A program made the translations under genes and the position numbers. Positions 17,845 to 24,552 of a stretch of DNA of 64,000 nt are shown here, piece by piece. This stretch comes from an uncultured Carboxylicivirga sp. (GTDB lineage Bacteria; Bacteroidota; Bacteroidia; Bacteroidales; Marinilabiliaceae): assembly GCF_963674565.1 (NCBI RefSeq), contig NZ_OY771430.1, forward strand, positions 1,860,001 through 1,924,000, in the 5' to 3' direction. Within the stretch, counting starts at the first letter, position 1; each line of letters opens with the position of its first letter. The notes beneath the pieces are model-generated. The model was not told the origin of the DNA, made no database searches, and saw nothing but the letters and a program-made list of their open reading frames with translations.

Positions 17845-19850
17845 GCAAGCGAACAAACATAAAGCTTCGTACTGACCGCTTTCCCGAATTAAAGGGCATT
17901 GATGATGAAGTTGAAAAAGCATTGCAGGACAAGCAAAAAAACCGTCAGTTTAAAGATGCAGGTAAACGAGTACATGGCTCACGAAAAGAACAGGCAATGT
18001 ACAGCAAGCTCATTAGTAGTAGCGACCTGAATAGCATTGAACAAGATGAAGCTACCGCCATTGAACTCATCAAAAAAGACAAAGTTTTTCCAAAGGTAGA
18101 TGCTCAATTTGAAAAGGAGAATGGAACGGATGCAGGTTGTGCGTACTTGAAAATCAAGATACGACAAGCATATCCTGCAACGCCATATCAAAACTCAAAG
18201 CAGGCAAGAGAGCAGTATGTGAAAATGGCGGAAGCAATTCAAACCATACTGAGTGAAGCCATTGTTATTGAAGACCTAAAAAAGATTTTTACCATTGCTA
18301 CCAATGGAGAGATAATTGAAAAGACTGATTTCGGAATGATATTCGGTAAGCAGCTTCGCAACATTGTGTTTGTGCTTTATGGCTATTCCAATGGTGTTGG
18401 TGCAGCCAAAAAAATACTCATTGAAGCAAGGCAATATTCTGGTGTTTCAAAGGAAACCGCAGCTCCTCTTTTCAACAATCTAAAGGAGTATTACGACAAC
18501 CTAACCAAAAGACAGCAAAAATGTATTGATTCTGCCAAGCAGATTCTATCAGCATCCGATTTAAAAAGGCATAAATCGGATGATTTAACCTTTCGAGGTG
18601 GAATGCTTAATAGTGCAAAAAGCATTGAGGAGTATGTGAAATATGTAACCAGTGTTTGCACCCGATTTATTAACGACTACCAAAGAGAATTTAATACAAA
18701 AAAGGAACAATTCCCTTACAAAGAATTTAAACCTGATTGGTCGTGGGCTGATACGAAGAAAACTACCAAAGCAAGAAGTAATGCAAAACCTACTCTTGAA
18801 GCCATTCCACTATCATACATCAAGCGCACAGGTGGTTTGTTGATTGAGGAAGCTGATGAACAAACGGTAATTAAGAACCTGCATTTTAAGTCGCTTACTC
18901 TTGGGAACTACGTTAAAGACACCGAAGCAAGAGAACACATTCGACATTTTGTGGCAGCCATCGTTGATTTATGCGAGGTATTGGACATTAATCTAAGCAT
19001 GAACGAAAACTTAGCCATTGGCTTTGGGGCTTTCGGTCGTGGTGGTAAAGCTATGGCAACATATTATCCAACTCGGCAGCTCATTAATCTGACAAAACGA
19101 AATGGAGATGGTTCGGTAGCCCATGAGTGGGGTCATTTCTTCGACCATTTTATTAACTCCTTTGAGTTAAGTAAACTACCCTTACGTTCCGAAAATTATA
19201 ATGAGTTAATCCTTGAAAAGTTTGGCAGTAAACGCAAGTATCTGACCAGTCCAAAATCATCTCTTCGAGCGGATTACTTTAAAAGTTTTGTGGCATATAT
19301 TATCGAGAAATCAATTCCCGAATCACCATTTCATAAAAGCATGGCAGGGCTTATAGCTATGCTACGCTTTGGCTATAATCATTTAGATGATTCCTTGGTA
19401 AGTTTTACTCAACCAAATAGCCACGAAAAGAAACCAACCGATTCTTACTTGTACTATCACTCAAAACTGCAAGGTTCATACTGGAGTAATATTGCTGAAA
19501 TGTTTGCCCGAAGCTTTGAGTGCTATGTGTATGACAAGCTGAAAGAACAAGGCAGGGTAAATAACTACTTAGTATCAGGCGGTCTGTTCTCCTTTCCTGT
19601 ATATCCACAGGGTAAAGAAAGGGAGTGCATCAATAAATGTTTCGACCATCTTATTGATGCCATGAAAACGCATCTATCCATCAAACCATTTAAGCCATTC
19701 ACTTCTGAACGTGCCGATGAATACATCGACCTAACCAACGATGGTAAGGTCAATAAAGGTGTGATAGTGGGTAAAGACCGCAAACTAAAACTTGTCAAAA
19801 TAAGAGCAAAAGCAATCCTCATAAAACAGAAACAACTTAAAATATCATAG
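17841..19850 (+). CDS. Polyvalent protein with LPD1 metalloprotease-like domain
   Basis: The 669-residue protein is helical and charged in its first half. Residues about 320-450 match the large polyvalent protein-associated domain 1 (LPD1): PLSYIKRTGG, GFGAFGRGGKA, INLTKRNGDGS and the zinc-binding HEWGH (His428, Glu429, His432). The end carries KIRAKAILIKQKQ (653-665). LPD1 proteins are found in phage and conjugative-element polyproteins thought to be packaged and injected. The HExxH motif suggests a protease active in the new host or during assembly. Its start overlaps the helicase stop at ATGA. Confidence 0.75.
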   Translation: MSKRTNIKLRTDRFPELKGIDDEVEKALQDKQKNRQFKDAGKRVHGSRKEQAMYSKLISSSDLNSIEQDEATAIELIKKDKVFPKVDAQFEKENGTDAGCAYLKIKIRQAYPATPYQNSKQAREQYVKMAEAIQTILSEAIVIEDLKKIFTIATNGEIIEKTDFGMIFGKQLRNIVFVLYGYSNGVGAAKKILIEARQYSGVSKETAAPLFNNLKEYYDNLTKRQQKCIDSAKQILSASDLKRHKSDDLTFRGGMLNSAKSIEEYVKYVTSVCTRFINDYQREFNTKKEQFPYKEFKPDWSWADTKKTTKARSNAKPTLEAIPLSYIKRTGGLLIEEADEQTVIKNLHFKSLTLGNYVKDTEAREHIRHFVAAIVDLCEVLDINLSMNENLAIGFGAFGRGGKAMATYYPTRQLINLTKRNGDGSVAHEWGHFFDHFINSFELSKLPLRSENYNELILEKFGSKRKYLTSPKSSLRADYFKSFVAYIIEKSIPESPFHKSMAGLIAMLRFGYNHLDDSLVSFTQPNSHEKKPTDSYLYYHSKLQGSYWSNIAEMFARSFECYVYDKLKEQGRVNNYLVSGGLFSFPVYPQGKERECINKCFDHLIDAMKTHLSIKPFKPFTSERADEYIDLTNDGKVNKGVIVGKDRKLKLVKIRAKAILIKQKQLKIS

Positions 19851-19852
19851 TT

Positions 19853-20698
19853 ATGAAGCTTACAATAAACAATTACAAGGAAGCCACCAAGCATATTGAT
19901 TTCTCAAAACTACCCGAAGCAGCAAGGGAGGCACACAAAGAATTCGATTCATTTGCCGATTTCTATAATGAGGATAAGGACATCAAAGAAATGTTGGATA
20001 ATCACTTCAAGATTGTTGAGCCACATCTTAAAGATGAACCCAAGAAAAGCCCTTCAAAAGGGAAAGCTCCGGTAAAATCGGTAGCGAAAAAGGCAACATC
20101 TAAAACAAGTACCAGGAACAAAACGGCAAGGCAAAGATCAACTCCGAAAAAAGCAGTTCGCAAAGCCAATGAAGTTCCATTAATTCCTTTGGAAGTCAGG
20201 ATTATTAAACGCTACCTGAACCTGCATGACAAAACGGTTTCAGAAAAGCAAGTATCGCTTTTGTATAAGGTTATTCAGAAGGCTGCAACGGAGCGAACCA
20301 TACGCAAAACCAGTAAGTATGCGCTTGTCATAAAACGCATTGGTGATGACCTTGCAAGTACTTACAAGGAAATGAACAATACTGCAAAATTTGAAGTGCC
20401 AAATCAACTTAAAACAACGCTCGATAAGATTGTCGGCAGCTATGGTGTTACACCTGCCGTATCGTTGATTAAACGCTTTATCAATTTGTATGGAAACATT
20501 ACGATGGAGAAAGCCCAAAGGCTACTTACAAGCATTAAAAATGCAAAGAAAAGCGATAAAGTATCAAGCAAAGATAGTACTTACGATAGGGTTAATCAGG
20601 TTCAGAAGCATTTGGAGGATTACCTTGATAGTGATAAGCTTCTTGTAACCGACATTCAACTCAACGGCTTAAAAGGAGTTGCCGGATTGGGAAAGTAA
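19853..20698 (+). CDS. Zero-frame product: helical regulator domain of a frameshifted ATPase gene
   Basis: The 281-residue zero-frame product has an acidic N-terminus, a Lys/Thr/Ala-rich linker (about 60-100) and two similar helical repeats beginning IIKRYLNLHDKTVSEKQ and LIKRFINLYGNITMEKAQ. It ends in a conserved-looking LNGLKGVAGLGK. The stop codon follows a G GGA AAG heptamer and precedes a perfect hairpin. I therefore read this as the first half of a longer protein continued in the -1 frame by the RecA-type ATPase. It starts 3 bases after the LPD1 gene. Confidence 0.65.
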   Translation: MKLTINNYKEATKHIDFSKLPEAAREAHKEFDSFADFYNEDKDIKEMLDNHFKIVEPHLKDEPKKSPSKGKAPVKSVAKKATSKTSTRNKTARQRSTPKKAVRKANEVPLIPLEVRIIKRYLNLHDKTVSEKQVSLLYKVIQKAATERTIRKTSKYALVIKRIGDDLASTYKEMNNTAKFEVPNQLKTTLDKIVGSYGVTPAVSLIKRFINLYGNITMEKAQRLLTSIKNAKKSDKVSSKDSTYDRVNQVQKHLEDYLDSDKLLVTDIQLNGLKGVAGLGK

Positions 20699-20730
20699 AT
20701 GCCACTACTGCATCGCCCAAAAGTAGTGGC
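20689..20730 (+). promoter_or_regulatory. -1 ribosomal frameshift signal
   Basis: The slippery heptamer G GGA AAG (20689-20695) is in the correct phase for the zero frame and sits directly before the UAA stop. Five bases later, GCCACTACT (20701-20709) pairs perfectly with AGTAGTGGC (20722-20730) around a 12-base loop. After a -1 slip the frame stays open for 215 codons into the ATPase. There is no U tract behind the stem, so it is not a terminator. Confidence 0.75.
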
Positions 20731-21342
20731 TCAATACCAAGGGCAAACACACAAAGAGAAACTAAAACTGCAATCATAACTCCCAACCAAGTTGTATCAG
20801 CAAGCGAGCTGGCCAAGATGAAGTTTTCGACCCTGTCCATTAGTGGCAAGTTCGGAAAACTACTTGGTCAACCATACAAACCTTTTTACCTGATGATTTA
20901 TGGTCAGCGGTTTCATGGAAAGAGTTCAGTTGCAATGTTGCTTGCCGATGTCTTGGTTAAATCAGGCTTGAGAGTGTTGTATGTTTCAAATGAGGAAGGT
21001 GTGAAAGGTTCGCTTCAAGAAAAGCTTTTGCGACTAAAAATAAGCAACCCAATCGACTTTGTAGAGAACTACAATTCAAGTCAATTCAGGGGTTACGAAG
21101 CGGTTTTCTTCGATAGTACGCAAACCGTAGGTATGAAACCCGATGAGTTTAAAGCACTCAAACGACAATACCCTAATACTTCATTTATCCTTGTATTTAA
21201 GGCTAATCGTGATGGCACTTCAAAGGGCGGAAGCGATTGGGAACACGATGTCGATGCCATTATGCACATCGAGAATCAAACAGCCACAATGGAGAAAAAC
21301 CGCTTTCCAAACGGCAGTAACGAAACCATAAAAATCTTTTAA
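20695..21342 (+). CDS. RecA/RadA-type P-loop ATPase, likely -1 frameshift extension
   Basis: The ATPase core has Walker A (GQRFHGKSS), a RecA-like NEEG segment, Walker B (AVFFDST) and an end (KNRFPNGSN...IKIF) typical of RadA-like ATPases in Bacteroidota mobile elements. The first ATG is at 20818, but the same frame is open back to 20638 with no ATG, GTG or TTG. The segment before 20818 (IITPNQVVSASELAKMKF) looks coding. A -1 frameshift from the previous ORF would give a 496-residue fusion. Internal initiation at 20818 is the alternative and would give 174 residues. A role in DNA metabolism or packaging is possible. Confidence 0.7.
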   Translation, partial: VNATTASPKSSGSIPRANTQRETKTAIITPNQVVSASELAKMKFSTLSISGKFGKLLGQPYKPFYLMIYGQRFHGKSSVAMLLADVLVKSGLRVLYVSNEEGVKGSLQEKLLRLKISNPIDFVENYNSSQFRGYEAVFFDSTQTVGMKPDEFKALKRQYPNTSFILVFKANRDGTSKGGSDWEHDVDAIMHIENQTATMEKNRFPNGSNETIKIF

Positions 21343-21344
21343 TC

Positions 21345-21677
21345 ATGGAGGAATTGACAATAAGATTCTATTGGGTCGTAATTGCTGCATTCAGCTCATT
21401 AATAGTTGGAGTTCTGTCTTTTCTCATTCGCAATGCGCTTTCAAAAAATGCAACTAAAGAAACTGTGGAAGCCAAAACCGATTTACTTATAAAGGACATT
21501 ACTCATCTCACAAAAGAACTGAATTCATGCGAGAGTAAGTTTACAGTTCTGCATAAACGAGTCTCTGATTTAAGAGACAGCTCTAAGGATATATATGTGA
21601 GCAAAGAACTATTCCACCAAACAATAAAACAGCTTAATGAAAAGCTTGATACCATCTTAAAATTTGTTGAACGATGA
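21345..21677 (+). CDS. Small membrane/coiled-coil protein of the lysis module
   Basis: The 110-residue protein has one N-terminal membrane helix (FYWVVIAAFSSLIVGVLSFLI) and a long coiled coil facing one side. It overlaps the next gene at ATGA. An i-spanin-like or holin-accessory role fits its place before the holin candidate and muramidase but is not proven. Confidence 0.6.
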   Translation: MEELTIRFYWVVIAAFSSLIVGVLSFLIRNALSKNATKETVEAKTDLLIKDITHLTKELNSCESKFTVLHKRVSDLRDSSKDIYVSKELFHQTIKQLNEKLDTILKFVER

Positions 21678-22087
21678 GAAAAATATTTTCAAAACTTACC
21701 AATGCTGGAGTAGCAGAAACCCTAAAAGAAGGGACTAAACTCATTGATGAAATATTTACTACAAAAGAGGAAAAGCTTCAGGGAAAAATGGAGCTATTTA
21801 AAATGGCAGTTGCCGACCGTGATTCAGCACGAGATATGTATTCCAAGGATAGTTGGCTGCAAAAAGTATTTGCCATTTTCTTTCTACTTGCATGGATTGG
21901 TCTAACCTCTTTAATGCTCAATTATTTTGTGTTTCAAACCATACAATTACAAGATTGGCAAATAGCCTTTGTAAGCAGTATCAACGGAGGAATTTCAACC
22001 AAACTAAGCACCATTATCGACTTCCTTTTCGGTGGAGCAATCAGCGGTGTAAATGACATTAACCTTAAATCAAAACGTAAAGGATGA
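21674..22087 (+). CDS. Holin-like membrane protein
   Basis: The 137-residue protein has an amphipathic N-terminal half, a membrane helix (VFAIFFLLAWIGLTSLML), a second hydrophobic segment near LSTIIDFLFGGAIS and a basic tail (KSKRKG). This resembles the 3-TM holin family. It overlaps both neighbours at ATGA junctions, including the muramidase gene, which supports a lysis role. Confidence 0.6.
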   Translation: MRKIFSKLTNAGVAETLKEGTKLIDEIFTTKEEKLQGKMELFKMAVADRDSARDMYSKDSWLQKVFAIFFLLAWIGLTSLMLNYFVFQTIQLQDWQIAFVSSINGGISTKLSTIIDFLFGGAISGVNDINLKSKRKG

Positions 22088-22644
22088 AAACATTTGACGA
22101 ACTCTTTGATGGTGTAATTAAGCACGAAGGCTACTATGCCAATGTTACTGGTGACCGTGGTGGAGAAACCTATATGGGAGTAGCCCGAAACTTGCATCCA
22201 AAATGGTTAGGGTGGTATATCGTTGATGCTTACAAGCAAAAAGTTGGAGAAATTGACCATAACGAAGAAATTCATAATTCTGAATTGACCCAATTAGTAA
22301 AAGACTTCTATAAAAAGGTATTCTACGATAAATACAATATCGAGCGCATTAACAATGGCTCCTTACAAGAAATCATCTTTGATTGGTGCGTAAATAGTGG
22401 TAGTTGGGGTAGTCGTGGTGTTCAGCGTGTGTTAAATCAGTCATTTTCTACTGACTTAAAAATGGATGGAATAATTGGGAACAATACTATCTCAGCTATC
22501 AACGGATGCAATGCCCAATCCTTATTTGATGCTATTAAAATGGCTCGAATAAGGTATTATTATTCCATTGCTAAACGAGGCGAGAATTATAAGTTTTTAA
22601 AGGGGTGGTTGAAGAGAGTTGGCTCAATTGAATTTGAAGATTAG
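22084..22644 (+). CDS. GH108-type N-acetylmuramidase (endolysin)
   Basis: The N-terminal domain matches glycoside hydrolase family 108: KHEGYY with the catalytic Glu at residue 15, then GDRGGETYMGV. The C-terminal half matches the peptidoglycan-binding domain usually fused to it (FDWCVNSGSWG, MDGIIGNNT). It has no signal peptide, so it would need the holin candidate just upstream to reach the wall. It is the last gene of the phage-like operon. The 186-residue length is normal for the family. Confidence 0.85.
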   Translation: MKTFDELFDGVIKHEGYYANVTGDRGGETYMGVARNLHPKWLGWYIVDAYKQKVGEIDHNEEIHNSELTQLVKDFYKKVFYDKYNIERINNGSLQEIIFDWCVNSGSWGSRGVQRVLNQSFSTDLKMDGIIGNNTISAINGCNAQSLFDAIKMARIRYYYSIAKRGENYKFLKGWLKRVGSIEFED

Positions 22645-22703
22645 AAAACTCATCTCCTGAAAAAAAAATTACATCTTGTTTCATCATAATGAGCTATTGA
22701 AAG

Positions 22704-22711
22704 TATATTTG
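22704..22711 (+). promoter_or_regulatory. Bacteroidota -7 element for the Fur-family gene
   Basis: TATATTTG matches the Bacteroidota TAnnTTTG element and lies 7 bases before the ATG at 22718, implying a very short leader. The -33 element is not clear. Confidence 0.5.
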
Positions 22712-22717
22712 TAAATT

Positions 22718-23131
22718 ATGGAAAACGAAATAGATAAAAAATTAGAACAAAAAAACATTAGACCAACTGCCATGCGTGAGTTGGTTTTACAGGTTTTAAG
22801 CGAACAAAAAACGGCTATAAGTTTACCCGAACTTGAAAGGAAATTTGAAAAAGCAGACAAAGCAACTTTGTATCGCACACTTAAAACTTTTGAAGAAAAC
22901 AAACTTATTCACAGCATTGATGATGGCTCTGGTTCTGTTAAGTATGCTTTGTGTCAGGATTCATGCGAATGCCATCCAGAAGACTTACATGTTCATTTTT
23001 TATGTACTAAATGCAAACAGACCTATTGTCTTAACGATATACCTGTTCCTCTATTAAAACTGCCTACTAGCTTTACTTTAGAAAGTGTAAATATGGTGGT
23101 GAAAGGTGTATGTTCAAATTGTAAAAAATAA
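22718..23131 (+). CDS. Fur-family metal-responsive repressor
   Basis: The 137-residue protein has the Fur winged-helix domain (RPTAMRELVLQVL, ADKATLYRTLKTF) and a metal-binding dimerisation domain with HPEDLHVHFLC. It has two Cys-x-x-Cys pairs (CTKC and CSNC), the structural zinc site. The first gene behind it is a Cys/His-rich protein and then a zinc/cobalt-type efflux pump, so a Zur-like or related sensor is likely. Inverted-repeat operators just downstream (23133-23151) and at 30699-30717 are its probable targets. Which metal is sensed cannot be read from the sequence. Confidence 0.8.
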   Translation: MENEIDKKLEQKNIRPTAMRELVLQVLSEQKTAISLPELERKFEKADKATLYRTLKTFEENKLIHSIDDGSGSVKYALCQDSCECHPEDLHVHFLCTKCKQTYCLNDIPVPLLKLPTSFTLESVNMVVKGVCSNCKK

Positions 23132-23132
23132 C

Positions 23133-23151
23133 TTTGCAACTCAGTTGCAAA
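23133..23151 (+). promoter_or_regulatory. Perfect inverted-repeat operator (Fur-type candidate)
   Basis: TTTGCAAC-TCA-GTTGCAAA is a perfect 8-3-8 palindrome just after the fur stop codon. It lies 10 bases before a TATATTTG -7 element (23162-23169), so a bound repressor would cover the -33 region of the promoter for the efflux genes. Confidence 0.7.
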
Positions 23152-23161
23152 AACTTTATCG

Positions 23162-23169
23162 TATATTTG
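23162..23169 (+). promoter_or_regulatory. -7 element of the metal-efflux operon
   Basis: TATATTTG fits TAnnTTTG and lies 32 bases before the start at 23201. The palindromic operator sits immediately upstream in the -33 zone. Confidence 0.6.
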
Positions 23170-23200
23170 TCGTTAAATAATAAATAGATTTAACTATTTA

Positions 23201-23506
23201 ATGAAGAATATAGCAATCATATTATCATTTTTAATCGTTGTCCTAACAATCATGCCATGTGTGGATGTTGCAGCGTCTGATACTGATTGCTATTCTATTG
23301 TACAACAAGACCATGAACATAACCATTCAAGTGATGTAGATTTATGTTCTCCCTTTTGTGTTTGTCATTGTTGTCAAACTTATGCTCAAATTAGCTTTCG
23401 TGCTAGCTTGGATGTTAATTTAGTTGGCATTAATCAAAATCTACCAATCGTGGTACAGAATGAAATCAAATCTGCTATTTCATTCTGGAGACCTCCCAAA
23501 GCTTAA
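23201..23506 (+). CDS. DUF6660-like exported Cys/His-rich protein
   Basis: The 101-residue protein has a signal peptide (about 1-25). A short metal-ligand-rich segment follows: QQDHEHNHSSDVDLC then SPFCVCHCC. This matches DUF6660 proteins found before metal efflux operons in Bacteroidota. It may buffer zinc, copper or cobalt in the periplasm, which is inferred from the ligands. It is the first gene under the operator-controlled promoter. Confidence 0.65.
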   Translation: MKNIAIILSFLIVVLTIMPCVDVAASDTDCYSIVQQDHEHNHSSDVDLCSPFCVCHCCQTYAQISFRASLDVNLVGINQNLPIVVQNEIKSAISFWRPPKA

Positions 23507-23596
23507 TTCAGTTTTATACATTTTTACCTTTTTAGGTATAAGTTAATTACTTATGTCTAGGGTTCTTGTATTTATTCATTTCATAAAACTGAATTA
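23504..23596 (+). promoter_or_regulatory. Structured intergenic element (three-way-junction-like)
   Basis: A 14-bp perfect inverted repeat (23504-23517 TAATTCAGTTTTAT with 23583-23596) encloses two small hairpins. They are TACCT-TTTT-AGGTA (23525-23538) and ATAAGT-TAATT-ACTTAT (23538-23554). The closing stem ends 2 bases before the ATG at 23599, so folding would hide the translation start of the next gene. A metal-responsive leader or a miniature inverted-repeat element are both possible. Confidence 0.5.
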
Positions 23597-23598
23597 TC

Positions 23599-24549
23599 AT
23601 GAAAGCAATATTTATAAAAGTATTAGCGGTGGTATTACTTCTTCTAAGTATAGAAGTAGCTAATGCACAATTCATTATAAAAAAACATGAATTGCAAAAT
23701 GCCAATCTGACTTCGGAGATAATCTATATTCAAACTAAGCGATTAACTGAGAAGCAAACAAAATATTTGCAACGAAGCAATACTTTAGATACAGTTACAG
23801 CAAGGTATGAATCAGAAAATGAGTTTTTAACCAATCTTGTAAGCGAAAACTGGAATTTCAGCAATACTATTGAAGAGTTAGATGAAATTAGTATTGAAAA
23901 CAAAATAAAAAACAAGGAGGATGTATGGTATATTTCATTAAACAGACATACCGACAGATTTTTTGATAGACGGGTTGTTAAACAGAACTATTACTATAAT
24001 TATTCCCACTATGAACTATCTCTCTTCAAGAATAAGAAGGAAGTTATTTCTATTCCTTTAGTTGATGAAGAATTGTCAGAACTCGATTTAACTTTTGCTA
24101 TTCATTCTATTCAAGTCTTGTTATCAGAATCAGAATCGTTTCAGAATCTTTGGCGTTATTCCAAAACTGTAAATGCCAATGCAAATCAGTTAGAGGGTAA
24201 AACCTTGTTGGTTTCAGATAAGTTAACGGATTATTCACAAGAATATCTGCAACAATTCTTTGAAGGTAAAATCAGAATAGTATCTGAAAAGGAAATATTA
24301 TCTGCTATCCATGCTAAAGAGGAACAAAGTGCATACTTACTAATAACAATTAATGATTACTCTAAAGAACCTTCATTTAATCATCTAATTGTAGATTGTG
24401 CCACAAATATGCCTTTTTTAATCTATCGGAATTCCTCCGCTTACTCTAAACCTTGTAAACATTCTTGTATAGTTCATCAAGCTGACGAACAGTTAGAATT
24501 CTTATTTGGTTTTCATTTTAAAAAATATCAAAAATTAATAAAATCATAA
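23599..24549 (+). CDS. Exported protein of the metal operon, function unknown
   Basis: The 316-residue protein has a signal peptide ending at NAQ and no membrane helix after it. It is mixed alpha/beta and has a small Cys/His cluster near the end (KPCKHSCIVHQ). It ends 3 bases before the efflux pump gene, so it is part of that operon. I do not recognise a family. Confidence 0.6.
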   Translation: MKAIFIKVLAVVLLLLSIEVANAQFIIKKHELQNANLTSEIIYIQTKRLTEKQTKYLQRSNTLDTVTARYESENEFLTNLVSENWNFSNTIEELDEISIENKIKNKEDVWYISLNRHTDRFFDRRVVKQNYYYNYSHYELSLFKNKKEVISIPLVDEELSELDLTFAIHSIQVLLSESESFQNLWRYSKTVNANANQLEGKTLLVSDKLTDYSQEYLQQFFEGKIRIVSEKEILSAIHAKEEQSAYLLITINDYSKEPSFNHLIVDCATNMPFLIYRNSSAYSKPCKHSCIVHQADEQLEFLFGFHFKKYQKLIKS

Positions 24550-24552
24550 GTA

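Noticed and set aside
20701..20730. Intrinsic terminator
   Set aside because: The stem has no following T tract and lies 5 bases after an in-phase slippery heptamer, fitting a frameshift stimulator better.
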